A stretch of 64,000 nt of DNA from Heterotrichella gracilis. Lineage: Eukaryota > Sar > Xanthophyceae > Tribonematales > Xanthonemataceae. Numbering within the stretch: position 1 is the first letter of the stretch; each line of letters opens with the position of its first letter. Where the stretch lies: assembly GCA_032358255.1 (NCBI GenBank), contig JAULBX010002889.1:1-64000 (forward strand). Reading direction: 5' to 3'. Below are positions 42,906 to 55,033 of this stretch, one piece after another. The notes beneath the pieces are model-generated. The model made no database searches. It worked only from the letters and a program-made list of their open reading frames with translations, and had not been told where the DNA came from. Both the position numbers and the translations under genes were made by a program.

Positions 42906-45900
42906 ATGAGTTGTACATCTGGCCAGTTTGTGCCAGACAGTTTAGTGGTGGACTTGGTTTGCAAGCTTGGCCGAAGGGATTCGTATGACCTCGTGAGAGC
43001 CTGTGTTGACAAGCTGCTGGAAATAGTTTCTTACAACGTGATTGAGGACTGGAATGCTATCGTGAACAGTAGGGGCATTCCTCTGCTGCTCAGCCTGCTT
43101 GACCCCAACGCATTCTCGCAACACCAGCCTTGCCTAGAAAACATATGCACACCTGCAACAGCAATACTGAAGCACCTCTCCAACCTGTCAGCCTTCAAAG
43201 AGGAGATAATCAGCAATGGGGGTTGCTCTGTGCTCCTACAGCAGTACCAAAAGCTTGTTGAAGGCCAATGCTTCTCCAAACTGGCAGCAGACACCTGCGT
43301 CGTCCTAGCAACCCTGGTCCAGAGCGCCAACGCAAGGTTGAAGGCAACCAAATTGGGCGAGCTTGGTACGTTTATCCATGCTTCTTCAGAAAACACTCAT
43401 AGCACACTTACGTTGCTGGCTGGTAGACTCTATTTGCAGTCATTGGTTTGTGCGCGCTCAATAGCACCCATTTGCCCACATGCTGCAGGTGAAATACTCG
43501 TCATTCTGGTATCAGAGCTCCACACGCTGAGCTCTGGCAGTAGCCCAGATTGGTGGCAGCGAAGCCCTGAGCTGGAGACTGTTGCACTGGGAGCGTCCTG
43601 CATCACCTTGAACTACTGTGAGCACTTTATCCTCCCAGACCTCACCAGCCACTCCGGGCTCCCCAGCGAGCTTAGGAGGCGGAGCTCAACCAACGGCCAT
43701 GAACTGGACATCCCTACCGCCTGCAAGGGCGTCATGGAGTGGCTCACGTGGGTACACACATTTTAGGGTACATATTAGGGTATTATGCGCACGGATTGGT
43801 CATGCTGGATGGGAGTGACAGCAGCTAGATGTCCCTTCCGCCTGCATTGGCGTGATGGTGGCTCATGTGGGTATCTGGATTTCAGGGGTTATGTTAGGGC
43901 GTTGGTATTCGCCAGGTTTTCGTCAGGGGTTTGGAGGCACTTGATCACAAAGTAAGAGGCTACAGCATTATCTGACACACATGCAGGCTACCAAGCTCCA
44001 CACTTGTATTCACTCATCACATGCTTACAAAGTCTCATTACTGCAGAACAATGAGCCAATTATATTGCCAACACGGACACTGAGCATCAAAATCCCAGGC
44101 GCCATTGATTACCAACCCTGTAGCACATGGCCCTTCACATGACCTCACACGTGCAGGTGGCTGCTCCAGTCTGACAGCTGCGCCACCGTGGAATGCTCCG
44201 CAAGGGAGCTCGTCCGGTGGACCAACAGCCCGGTAGTAACCCATGTCCCGGGATTCCTCAAAGCCAGCCCCATCCCCGGGATGCTGGTCAGCATGCTCTG
44301 CAGCTACGTGGAAAATTTCGAATCCACCCAACAGCAGCACAGCTGGGAAAGCAACACCCTCCAGCAGCAAAACAGCTGGGCAGGCAGCACTGTTCAACAG
44401 CAGCACAGCTGGGCAGGCAGCAGCGCAAGTGCACAGGGAGACGCCCAGTCAGACCTGGTGCACTCGCTCCTCCTGGCCCTGTGCAGCCTGGCCTCCCACA
44501 GCCAGCGGCTCTGTGATTCCATCAAGCGCCAGGCGGGGCTCCAGGCCATGCTGCACAACTTTTTGCTGCACGGCAGCGCGCACATGCGTGATGCGGCTGT
44601 GTGCCTGCTGGCCCACATGGACATGTTGGATCGACGGTATGGGCTGAGGAAATTAAAGCATGGACAAATGGGCACACTGTGCTCTTTGCTAACTAAAATC
44701 CAGCACGCCTGATTATCATATCATACAGATTTGTTCATATTTTTGTCTTTTAGTCGACAGCTGTCTAGAAAGCTGTTTTCCAAGTTTGTTTTTATTAATC
44801 TTCTTATGTAGCCATATTCTTTCTGGTTATGTATTTAAATGTTGACAACCTATTGTTTGTTGTATTATTTTGTAATCATATAATTTGTTTACGTATGTCC
44901 TTCGTTTCTGTCGACCTCAGGCTTGAGCAGGACCCCGCCAAGGGTCTCCAGGAGCACTGGCACGATGCAGCAGCCTACCGCGAGTACCACATAAGCACAC
45001 AGACGGAGGAGGTCCTGGCGCAAGAGGCGGGAGAGGGCGCGCAACCCAGCGCACCCAACAGCACCTGCGCCTCCAGCCCAGATACCTCCCCTGCCCGCCA
45101 TGGGGTGTCCCAGCGCTTCCTGGCGCTGCTGCAAAGCCACTGCACGGGGGTGTGTGACGCGCCGGATCTCGTCCCTGCCTGGTCAGGCCTGGATGGCTGC
45201 GGCAGCATGCATGGCGCATGCGCATCCTCTGAGGATGAGGGCGACGTGACGCATGTGTCCTTTACAGGTAGGGAACATACTGGCAAGGGAAGGGGATGGC
45301 CATGCATCTAACGAAGAATGCCTTTATTTTGCTAACGCATGTTCCTGTAAGAAAGGTAAAGATGTGTACCCAAAGCTAAGATCGGTGAACCTCTTCTGGA
45401 TTAATTATTCATCTTATCTTGTTTATATGTCTTTATTATTTACCTTATTTCATTTATTTTGTTCACAGCCCGGCGCAGCCCCGGCAGCAGCCAGGTGCTC
45501 CAACAGCGCCCCTGCGGATCCCCCATCAGCCCCCTCTACCCCATGACGGCAGCCATGGAGCAGCTGCGGCAGGAGTACGAGAGCAGCTACCGTAGTGGCT
45601 GGACCCAGGAGGCGTTTGCAAATGATAGTACCGGTGATGCTGGTGGCGACAGCGGATCCAACGGCAGCAGCAACTCGATGCATGGCGATGGTGACAGCAA
45701 TGGCTGGGCGCTGGGAGCTTGCAAAGATGGGGGTGGTGGGTGTGGGAGCAGCAGCTGCGGGGAGTTTGAGCGCAGCAGGGGTGACAGCTGGGCAGGCGGG
45801 GCGGACGGCAGCATCATCATCCACGCGGTGAGCAGCGACGGGCAGTGTGTGGTTGTGGACAGCCCTGTGAAGAAGGTGCTGCCGCGCATCAGGACAGCGC

Positions 45901-45926
45901 GGGAGGACGCAGTGTCCCAGATGTAA
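42906..45926 (+). CDS. ARM/HEAT-like helical protein of unknown function
   Basis: Five exons join in phase: 42906-43365, 43489-43747, 44157-44636, 44921-45267, 45469-45926 (667 residues). The N-terminal two thirds are leucine-rich helices like armadillo repeats (DLVCKLGRRDSYDLVRACVD, PLLLSLLDPN, ATAILKHLSNLSAFKEEI, NGGCSVLLQQ). Residues about 290-320 carry a threefold QQQHSW / QQQNSW repeat. The C-terminal part is low complexity, rich in Ser, Gly and acidic residues. I do not recognise a named family. The ATG follows TTTTCTGCTAG, so a 5' UTR intron may precede it. An intronic echo of the exon 2 end lies at 43826-43900. Confidence 0.75.
43820..43905 (+). repeat. Echo of ARM-gene exon 2 end with donor
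   Basis: TGTCCCTTCCGCCTGCATTG...GGCTCATGTGGGTATC repeats the exon end at 43707-43755 (CATCCCTACCGCCTGCAAGG...GGCTCAC/GTGGGTAC), including the donor and about 30 bases of intron. Confidence 0.85.
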
Positions 45927-47245
45927 GGTTGCCAAACACCCTGGCATTGCGGGGCATAGTATCACTCCCCTACCCCGCCAACAGCTACTCTGGCAGCACC
46001 AGGTTGAACTGGCCAGGAAGCACAGGGCAGCAGGGAACAGGAATTGCTGAGTATAGTGCTAGGAAAGCGTTGCGGTTGCTTGCATGCCAACGCCCGCTGC
46101 CGGGCATGGTTGTGTCCATGCGGCATTCACAATCACAAGTGGGCAGGTTGCTGAGCTGGCAGCATGCCATGGTGCCTGTAGCAACATGGGGCAGATCTAG
46201 CTCGAGCAGGCTCAAAAGACGTCATAGCATGTGAATTCTGGCAGTGCCACAACTAGCACACCTGCAGGTGGCTTGCCTATAAACGTTGCAGATTTCCTGA
46301 CCAGCTGGTTATGTTTTCCATTGCTGCTTCAAAGTTGAATTGAATTGCGCTTATCCATGCACGGTGGCGCATGCATGGCCCACACCGTCTGTCGTCCTGG
46401 CCCAGTGTGGCACATTATGCACTGGCTGGTGTGGGCGCTCCCAGGTTTTATACAATAGCTTTAAAGTTTTGCACAGCCTATACCCTAAGGTTGATTTCAA
46501 ATTTCCTGTTAATGGTTGTAGATATTTTGCGCCATGTGTTGAGAGTTGTTTGAAGCTTCTTTCTGCCCTTGCAAGAATGGCAGTTGTGTACACATATCTG
46601 CCCATATCCGTAAGTGAACATATGCAACCGTAATTGGATTGGGCTGTGCCAATTGATTGCCGAGCGAGCTTGAATTTCGGGCTTGCTGCCAAATTGGATA
46701 TGCAATGCATTTATCAACACATCATGCCTCCAAGTCTGGCACAATTTTACAGACGAGGGTGAGTTACGCAATGCGAGACATGTCAGACATGCAATCCTTC
46801 ACTGGGAGTAAATCCCAACGCCATTTACTCATAGCCATTCAACGATTGCAGATGAACAATGGCCACTGGCCGCTGCCAGCCCGCTCAGAGCGGGCAAAGT
46901 AGCATCACGATGTATAAATACATGTCCCATTGCACCAAAATGGGCAGCTGCTCTGCATGTCTGTATACAGCTCAATAGCGGCAGCCTGAGTCCTTAAAAC
47001 GATGTACTACTGCAGCCAAATATCGGGAATAATTGGATGCAGTAACCACTGTAGCGATATTGATGAGCAGCTATTCCTATTCTCCATATGAATATATATC
47101 ACAATCAGAACGATTTTGACTGGAGCATGACCATGTCCGGTTGGGAACGCGTTGCTGCAATAGGAGTACAGCATACCATGACAAGCCTCAGATCCCAGGG
47201 CTGTGAACTACCATGATACTGCGTATCACGCCCATCTGGATTTGG
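45927..47245. other. Intergenic region between converging genes
   Basis: AT-richer sequence with no supported gene, RNA or repeat. It holds the 3' UTRs of the ARM-like gene and TLS1. Confidence 0.45.
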
Positions 47246-49674
47246 TTACCATGGCTGCTGCACCTTCTTCTTCTTGTCAGACCACTTGGGCTTGGTCCTG
47301 CATGCACACCCACATCACCATTAGGGATCATTTTGCAAGGCGGCAGGTATAGGGTGTCAGGATATGCTGCGCTTGTACAATTCTACTAGCCTGACACATC
47401 CATTTTTCAGAGTTCGTGGCACAATCCTCTGGCATTTGTGGCTATTTCCTGCATGACACACATCATAATCCAATGACAAAGTTTTGTACTTACGCAAAGA
47501 GCTCCCCCCGTTGCTCCATCTTCTCTTTCTCCTTCTCAGTAAGTGCTCCAAAGGCTACAGGGTACTGGCTGCGATGGAGCGCCCCCAGGGGTGCCTCCTC
47601 CCCCCCCTCCTCCCCTGCCACCCCCAGCATTTTCTTTTTGGCCGCCTCAGTTTCCTCTATGTTTTTCATCTTATACTCCAGGGGGAGCGCAACCTCCGTG
47701 ATGCCAGCTGTCACACCCACGGAGCCCAGCTCGTGGTCCACTGACTCACGCGCCTGTGGAGAAGGGGGGTTTAGGGTTTAGGGCATACTTGTGGCCAGCA
47801 TGTGGTCAGCCGACCCACGTGTCTATGCAAGTTTTAGGGTTTGGGGTTTAGGGTTGACGCTCTAATTGTGGTCAATGGACTTGCGCTCATGCGGCAGGGA
47901 GAGAAAGAGAACAATTGGCAACAGCTTTTGATCGACCTCGTGAGGCTGTAAACTCGTACATAGCAGGAGTGTATGACGTGTGACCACCGCTGGTGGGTGG
48001 ATGCATCCCACCTGGAGGGGACACGCGTGCAACAGCGCTGCACCCACCCACCTTTTTGTTGGTCTCATCATCATCACTGTCCCCTCCCCCCCCCTCTGCT
48101 CCCTCCCCATTTGCGCCCCCTGGCGCCTGCCGCTTGCCCAGCCGCTTGGCTAGCTGCTGCTCAATATAGCGCTGCCTGATGGGTGGGGAAAATATATATT
48201 ACTTGCAAAAAAAAAATGTGATGACCTGATTGGTGGGAACAAATGAATTGATAGTTAATGACACAAAATAATGAACAATGGAAATGCATGGCATTCAGCA
48301 GCAATCACTCAATGGGACGCTGCCGGATTGGCGGAAAAATGGCATGGTCGAGGGTGAATTGTAATGTACTATTTTGGCGGTTTGCCTAAATGCCTGGGCA
48401 GCTGCTGCTCAATGTAGCGCTGCTCAAATGGTTTAGGGTTAGGGTTCAGAAGAGTGAGACGCACATGTGTGGGTCCTCCCCTGGCTTTGCTTCCTCCTCC
48501 CCTTTCACATATGTATTTAATGTCCCCTCCCCTGGGGCATCGCCCGCAACCTGGAGATGGACAAACAGGATTTCAGGCTTGGTGGAATAGGTCTCCTAGG
48601 CTTTGCTGCAGTGCAGAAGGTATAATAGATTCACATTAGTCGTAATTATCTAGAGATTGCAATCCATTTATACTAATTATGTGCATGAATGGATTTCAAA
48701 GGGGTGATTGCTCGTGTAACTGCACGGAGAAGGTGCTTGGCATTTTATCAAGTGTTACGTGCGTGACATCACCTAACATAGCAACATGAACAATTGGTGG
48801 TGCATCCCGCAGTCTGTGATGCCTGTGTGACCATCGCATGCGACGGGACCTGTGCGATCGCTCTCAACCCAGCGTTGCATGCTGTGGCACAGCAAATGCA
48901 TGTATGATTGCACTTGATAGTCACATGCAAGTTCAAATCGACCACTCGACTGCCCACCTCAGTCAGCAACGTGTCCTTCCCTCCCAGCGCCAGCGCAGTG
49001 GTGTCAACCCCCTGCGCACACAAGGGTTTGCAAGCGTGTGTTAGGGTCTTGATTGTGCAGCTAACTTTAACAGTGCAAACGCGAGGGATTTGCCAGTGAC
49101 GAAGCGTCTCCTGCTGCGCACACAAGGGTTTCCAGGCATCATCAGGGCTGATGCCTCACCCAGCCCACACAAAAAGGCTCCCAGCCACGCATTTCCACAG
49201 CATCCGCATCATACAAGGGCATGTGACATAATCATGTGCACATGTCACAATCCCATGCAAGGAATGCCCCTGACATGGCCTGCATTGATTACCAGCGCCA
49301 AAGGATCCTAAACACTTATGCACATGTGCATGTCCCCATTCCGCACCGTTCTCTTTGCCCGCTGCCTCTGAAGGATGCGGGTGTCCTCTATGGAAGACCT
49401 GCAGGGGCAACAAATAAGATGGACAGGCGTTTCCGCGCGACATGCACAAGCGATGAACATGACCAGTGATCTTTTGGGACAACTCCCCAGTGCATGCTCC
49501 TTCTCAAAGGCAGATATGATGCATCCTCATGTATTGTGGGTTGGTAAGGGTCCCAGGGGGGGTGAGGGTTGCTTGCTTTCTTCTCACTCACTTGATTTCC
49601 TCCCCTTCCTCTCCGCCATCCTCCTCCGCTTGCAAGGGCTTGTGCTTGCGCAGGTTGCGCACTTTCTTCTGCAT
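47246..49674 (-). CDS. TLS1: TLS1/C9orf78 (HCA59) family protein
   Basis: Seven exons join in phase to 236 residues: 49674-49592, 49398-49347, 49011-48958, 48550-48465, 48175-48052, 47753-47494, 47297-47246. The family pattern is kept in order: SIEDTRILQRQRAKRTGVD, TTALALGG, DPHMQRYIEQQLAKRLGK, a GlyGlu-rich acidic linker, TAGITEVALPLEYKMKNIEE, TEAAKKKMLG, and a basic tail KPKWSDKKKK. Human C9orf78 and fission yeast Tls1 associate with the U5 snRNP helicase Brr2 and affect splicing. The start ATG (MQKKVRNLRKHK) follows no in-frame upstream ATG nearby. Echoes of exons 5 and 6, with TTTAGGG repeats, lie in its introns. Confidence 0.93.
47760..47910 (-). repeat. Echoes of TLS1 exon 6 start with telomere-like repeats
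   Basis: The acceptor side of exon 6 (plus text TGGTCCACTGACTCACGCGCCTGTGG at 47735-47760) recurs as TGGTCAGCCGACCCACGTGTC (about 47802) and TGGTCAATGGACTTGCGCTCATG (about 47871). Between them lie GGGTTTAGGGTTTAGGG (47768-47783) and TTTAGGGTTTGGGGTTTAGGG (47832-47853). In transcript sense the CCCTAAA runs sit where the pyrimidine tract belongs. Confidence 0.85.
48395..48450 (-). repeat. Echo of TLS1 exon 5 start with telomere-like repeat
   Basis: AGCTGCTGCTCAATGTAGCGCTG repeats the exon 5 start (48151-48175, AGCTGCTGCTCAATATAGCGCTG with one difference) and is followed by GGTTTAGGGTTAGGG. Confidence 0.85.
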
Positions 49675-51690
49675 CACGACGTGTGCCAGGCTGGGGGGCT
49701 GGCTGGCCTGATCCCTTCCTCCTTTAGCAGCTGTTGTTTCCCTTATCGAAGCTTTGCAAATTTCCCCCCTTTTTGTTGCCTCCCTGCTGGCAGCGTGGCA
49801 GTGTGTGGCGGCTGCGACTGCGGCTGGTGGTAGGGCTGGCGTGGGGGCGGCAAGTGGGTGGTGAAACCTAGCAACACCCTAGTGAGTGCAGGCTGTTGTG
49901 GTGGTGGAGGTGGAGGGGTTCATCGCTGCTGGCAAAACCCTACTTTAGGGTTTTGTGAAGGTGTCGCCTACTGCCTAGACGTGAGAACAAGATACTTTCA
50001 AAAGGGGTGCTAGGTTGAGTGCAATGCAAAGAGACCATGCACGTCTGTAGAGAGGCCCACTTGTAGAATGGCAACTCGCCATGCCTTAAACATCCTCAAG
50101 ATGCATATAGGTATAGCTGGTGTATTAGCTAAGCAAGACCCAACGACTGCCCATGAGGCTGGACTTGGTGCCACATGTTGTGTTGATATGCAGCATAAGC
50201 CCTGTCAATTTATGATGTGTGGGGCGGACGAGGAGTAGGGCACAATATATCACATGGGCTGCCCAGTTACAAGGTTGTCTAGGATGGCCACCTACTGCCT
50301 TGCAATTGGTATCTAGATAGCTTGAATATTGCAAGTATAAACGTCGATACGGCTCTATTAAATGGTTCTATGGGAACCACCCATGAGTTGCCACGGTGGC
50401 CACGTACCAATAATGGGTGCCGCCCTGTCTTTGGCTGCTAATCGACCACTCGGCTGGCTGCTACAGTTGCTGTATGTCACTCACTTGTCCCCAAAATGGT
50501 TGCGGATGCTCTTTTCCCGGCGCGCACCCGCTACAGTAGCAACCAAGTGGGGCAAACGTGATGTGGACCCAGATGGATGTTGGGTACAGTTGAGACTGGT
50601 ATAGCTTGCATACGGCGCGCTGATATGGCGAGGAGAATGGACACAGTTGAGTTTGGGAATAACGGGATGAAGCAGGCAAGCTTTGGAACGCATGACGCGG
50701 AACTCAATGTCATATGCATGCATGCAAGTCCAGGAAGAGTCAATATGTCGAACGGAGACAGGCTCGTTTCAGAAAGCCAGTGTATCATAGAAAGCAAGAA
50801 CAACACAGCCGTGTTGAACACAGCCGCACAAAGAACAGGCCCCTCGGTTAATCTTCGTTGGCCGCCGTTGACCCGATCCGGGCGACGGCGGGCTTGTTAC
50901 TCGACGGTGGCCACCACCGACGACTTCAAAACCGCGGGAAAATCAAAGTTCCAACAAAAGATACAAAGTCCATGCCTACAGCATACGAAGCGCATATCAC
51001 CACTCTTGCTAAGGCCTGTCTCCACCCTTACTGTGCGATAACTATACGCTCTCTGACACTGTTTTGAGCACTGTGGCCCTTCCCAGAGACCACTGTCTGT
51101 ATTCCAGCTTCCCACCAACTGCGGAACCTCAAACACGTCTGAAACTCAACGCGGAGGGCAAGCTTGAAGCACAAGCTTTCTTCTGCGGGGTAAGGTAACG
51201 CCAAAACCCTCAGGTCAAACCGTTGACAGCCCTCCGGGCATGCATGCATATATGCATGCATCACAGCCAGATTACGCCCATACCACCGGCAGGACGCTGC
51301 AGCAGGTTTTTTTTGGTTGGCAAGGGTTATTTTCATTTTGTATACCAGGCGTCCGTTTGTTGGTGCACGGCCTGAGCACCCAAGTACTTTGCCGCACGGC
51401 AAGCCTGAATGGTGGCACAGGAAGCCGTGTTTCTGCCCAGCAGTTGAACCACAGCACCGTGGTTTTGCACAACAAGTGGTGCTGCTATTCCCTTGCAGTG
51501 CCAGACAGCACAACGTGTTGCCACGCTGTATGTGCTGGCAACCCCCTCCCCCTCCCCACATCTGCCCCACGTACCCCTTTGTCAAATACCCAACACCCCC
51601 GCACCACAACCCCTGTAAATTATAATTACAGGTGCATGAAGCTGTAGGAGGTTTTTTTCCCACCCGATCAACCCCCCCTCACCACCGGGG
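49675..51690. other. Intergenic region between TLS1 and RabC
   Basis: About 2 kb. The bases next to 49675 should hold the TLS1 promoter. I see no conserved coding exon. Confidence 0.4.
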
Positions 51691-51691
51691 C

Positions 51692-51945
51692 ATCGGTCCC
51701 ACCACACCCCTGGCGGAGTCGAGGGAGTCAACCCCACAATCCTCCCCACCCCACCCCCCCACCCCGCACCACTCACCCCATAGAAAACCAGAAATAAATT
51801 AGAGTCAACCTTGTCGAACGCCCCTTGCAGCCACCTCATGACCCACCCGACCCCCAGCAGGCAACCAACCACCACCTCCCCTCCGGATCGATTCCACCAC
51901 ACCCCTGGCAGGCCCGGTGGGGGCGCCCCACAGTACTTCCTACCC
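51692..51945 (+). repeat. Diverged duplication upstream of RabC exon 1
   Basis: CCCACCACACCCCTGGCGGAG (about 51697) and TTCCACCACACCCCTGGCAGG (about 51893) begin two parallel stretches of roughly 50 bases in the C-rich leader region. Confidence 0.55.
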
Positions 51946-51996
51946 ACCTACGACAACCAGGCGCTGCACGGAACCTCCCCAAGGGCCAAGGGGGCT

Positions 51997-54382
51997 ATGG
52001 AGACTGTGGATGGGGACTATGACCACCTGTTTAAGGTGCGGTACTCTTTGGCATGCGGGGATATGCGGGATTGCACAGAACCCCCGCTTCCGAACAGTAT
52101 TGCTTCAGTGGGTGCATAAGGGTTTTCCTCCCCAGGGGGCATGCATGCATGTTTTCAATTATGAAACCCCCTATGGGGCGCCATGGGGACTGTGGACGGG
52201 GACTGTGACCACCTCTTCACGGTGCGCTCCCCGCGCTTAGCGCACCTTGAATAGCAGAGCAGTTGCGGAATCGCAGTGTTCAACGTGCAATACCAGCTCT
52301 CAAGCTGCTTTGCCGATGTGCATGGAAACACTGTGCCTGTATGGGGATATGGTTTGCAAGATAATCATTTTAGCACGAGGTGCTTTCATGGAATTGTATA
52401 GGCTTGGATATGTGCTTAAAATATGGCAGAAATATGCCGCTCAGAGGCATTTGGGTGGCGACCACCTGTACCCGCTCCAGCTGCTGAACCAAAACCCTAC
52501 TGTGGTTTCAGGTGCTGCTAGTCGGGGACTCTGGTGTGGGCAAGAGCTCGCTGCTAGTGCGCTTCACATCCGATAGGTTTGAAGAGCTGGCGCCAACAAT
52601 AGGTAAGGGTTGGGATCAGTGGTTAGGGTTTGCTTTAGGGTCTGTAGGGTTTTGTTGTTGACAAGAGCTCGCCGCTGGTGGGCTTCATTTCAGATAGGTT
52701 TGAAGATCTGGCGCCAACAATAGGTAAGGGTTGGGATCGGTGGTTAGGGTTTTCATCAGGGTTCGTGCTGGTGCGCTTTACATCAGATAGGTTTAAGGAG
52801 CTGGCGCCAACGATAGGCATTGTTGGCATAAGGGTGGGGGTCGGAATTAGGGTTTGGGTTAGGGTTTGGAATAAGATTTTCTAGGGTTTAGGGTGCAGGG
52901 GCGGGCATGAACTCGCTGCAGGTTTGTTGCACATCCGAGAGGTTGATAAGCTGGCGCCGACCCTAGGTAAGGGTGTGGGCTCGCTTTTACCCGCACAGTT
53001 GTTTTTAGTGTTCCATCACATGGTTGACAAAACGGTACCCCCCCACCAGGCATGCGTAGACTTCAAGGCCATGGTGGTGAGTGAGCGTGGCAGCCGCGTG
53101 AAGCTGGTCAATCCCCATGCGGCTGTAACAAAGCCGTCATGCAACTACCAGAAAGAATTCGTTCAGGAAGGCACCCGTGCATTTGGACTAAAAAAGCGCT
53201 GATAAGGCTCGCTTCTGCAGGTGTGGACTTCAAGGCTAAGGTTGTGAGTGTGCGCGGCAGCCGCGTGAAGCTGACTGTGTGGGACACGGCAGGCCAGGAG
53301 CGGTTCAGAACCCTCACCAGCAGCTACTACAGGGGGGCACAGGGGATTATATTTGGTAGGGGTGGGGAGGGGGGTACAGGGGGTGCTGTTTGGTAGGGGA
53401 TTGGGGGGTCAGTGTGTGCATACGTGGGGAGGGGAACATTCAAATCACAGGTTAGGGGTTGGGCAGAGCAGTTCTCAATCATGGGAAGGCATCAGTGAGC
53501 ATCAATTCCCACCCTAACTGCGTGAAAAGGAAAATCAGTTTGCACAGCGTTGCCCCAATTCCGCTCTCACTCCCCCTCCCTCCCCTTGGTCCCAGTGTAT
53601 GACGTCACCCGCCGAGAGACCTTTGACAGCATTGGCGACGTGTGGATGCGGGAGGTCGACATGTTTGCCACTGTGGAGGATGCTGTCAAGATGGTGGTGG
53701 CCAATAAGACAGACATGGTGAGGGTTTTGGAAGGGTTTCGTCTGGTGGGTTAGGGTACAGGCTGTGGTTGAGAGCGGGTTGTGGATGCGAAAGGTGGACA
53801 GTGTTTTCACTATTGAAAATCTGTGAAGCCCATCTCCACAGGACACCCTGGCACCCTAGCAACCCTTACCGTCAAACAAACTCTACACAGCATCGAAACC
53901 TAGGCACCCCTGGAAAAGCCTACGACCCTCCCCTCACCGCCATCCAGTTGGATGCATTTATCATCCCCTGTATATATGATCGTCGCGCTTGGCACTCGCT
54001 ATGCCTGTTCTTTTGAAAAGCCCTTTTTTATTCTTCTTCCATGCAAGTTGTCTATTCTCCTTTCCGCTATGGCAAGTCTGCTGATTGTCCCTGCGTCCCA
54101 TTTCAAATCTCCTCCATCCTCACTCACCCATCAACTTTTCTTATGCAGGAGTCTGAGAGGGAGGTGAGCCGTAAAGAGGGCATGGCCTTTGCGCAGCAGT
54201 ACGGGTGCCTCTTTGTGGAAACAAGTGCCAAGCTGGGGGTGGCTGTGGGGCTGGCATTTGAGGAGCTGCTGATCAAGATTTTGGAGACACCCAGCTTGGT
54301 GGGGGTGGGTGGGACTGGGACAGGGGGGGTGGCGTTCGGGCAGGGGAGGCCAGGGGGGATAGCGTCTTCCTGCTGTGGATGA
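51997..54382 (+). CDS. RABC: Rab GTPase, RabC/Rab18 type
   Basis: Five exons join in phase to 206 residues: 51997-52035, 52512-52602, 53221-53355, 53596-53717, 54149-54382. All GTPase motifs are intact: P-loop GDSGVGKSS, switch I with [22 protein letters not shown] and [22 protein letters not shown] and DVTRRETF are diagnostic for Rab18/RabC. The C-terminus is glycine-rich and ends SSCCG, a likely double geranylgeranylation site of the CCX form. Rab18 acts at the ER and lipid droplets; plant RabC is less studied. The start [13 protein letters not shown] fits the short N-terminus of the family; an open frame upstream could give a longer leader. Introns contain repeated echoes of exons 1-3. Confidence 0.95.
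52171..52226 (+). repeat. Echo of RabC exon 1 with donor
   Basis: ATGGGGACTGTGGACGGGGA...CCTCTTCACG/GTGCGC copies exon 1 (51997-52040) with few changes; the start codon is kept and the frame is open. Confidence 0.85.
52620..52975 (+). repeat. Three echoes of RabC exon 2 with telomere-like spacers
   Basis: The exon 2 end (52542-52610) recurs at about 52662-52740, 52764-52818 and 52911-52973, each reading close to ..GATAGGTTTGAAGA.CTGGCGCCAAC. and two keeping a GTAAGG donor. Spacers contain GGTTAGGGTTT and, at 52850-52895, TTAGGGTTTGGGTTAGGG-like text. Confidence 0.9.
53049..53110 (+). repeat. Echo of RabC exon 3 start
   Basis: GTAGACTTCAAGGCCATGG...GGCAGCCGCGTGAAGCTG copies the first 55 bases of exon 3 (53221). 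Four of six changed codons are synonymous. Confidence 0.85.
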
Positions 54383-54889
54383 GGTTGGGTGTGAGGGGAT
54401 GGGAGGCAGGGGGGGATGTGTGTGGGATGTATTTTACTGGCAGGGAGGAAAGAAGGGGGGGAGGGGTGGTGATGGTTTGTGGAGAAGGGGATGCACACAG
54501 ACAGGGACATCAATTTGTGTGTAATTGGGGTGGTAGGGGGTAATAGGGGTATGGGGCGCTAAAACCCGCCAGCATCTAGTGAAAGCACTGCCGCAGTATG
54601 CATGCGCAATCATGCCCTTGCTGGGGCGTTTTCTGTTTCTTGCAGTGGGCTAGGGAGCAGCATGGCCGCCCATCTGCTTACTCTTGGCCACCATGCTGAG
54701 CGTTGTTAACCAGGCTGCGCACAGGCTTGGCTGCTTGGGTTGGGGTTGGTGAGGGCGTGCAAGGGTTGTAGGGGTTTACAGTTTGGGTGTAGGGTTTAGC
54801 GGCCCTCTACTGGTGCGTCTTGGTGGAAGGCAGGATGATGCCCCTGGCTGAGGAAGAAACAATGGCTGGGTCTCATCTTTGTTTGCCAG

Positions 54890-54934
54890 GGTTTAGGGTG
54901 AGGGATTTGAGGGTTTAGGGTTTATGGTTTGGTT
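54890..54934. repeat. Telomere-like TTTAGGG array
   Basis: AGGGTTTAGGGTGAGGGATTTGAGGGTTTAGGG, upstream of the F-box/LRR relic; a second array (AGGGTTTAGGG) is at 55493-55518 on its other side. Confidence 0.8.
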
Positions 54935-55033
54935 CATCCAGCTCTAAGCTGGTGATCACCACCAGAGTCACATCTATGCACCTTTCTAAATAATTACTCA
55001 AGTCCTCAAGTAGTGTGATTCGGAGACACTGAT

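Noticed and set aside
45459-45926. Alternative frames in the low-complexity last exon of the ARM-like gene
   Set aside because: Only the frame joined in phase with the four preceding exons is supported.
46340-46902. Short open frames between the ARM-like gene and TLS1
   Set aside because: Lengths under 120 codons in several frames, with no motif or splice-site support.
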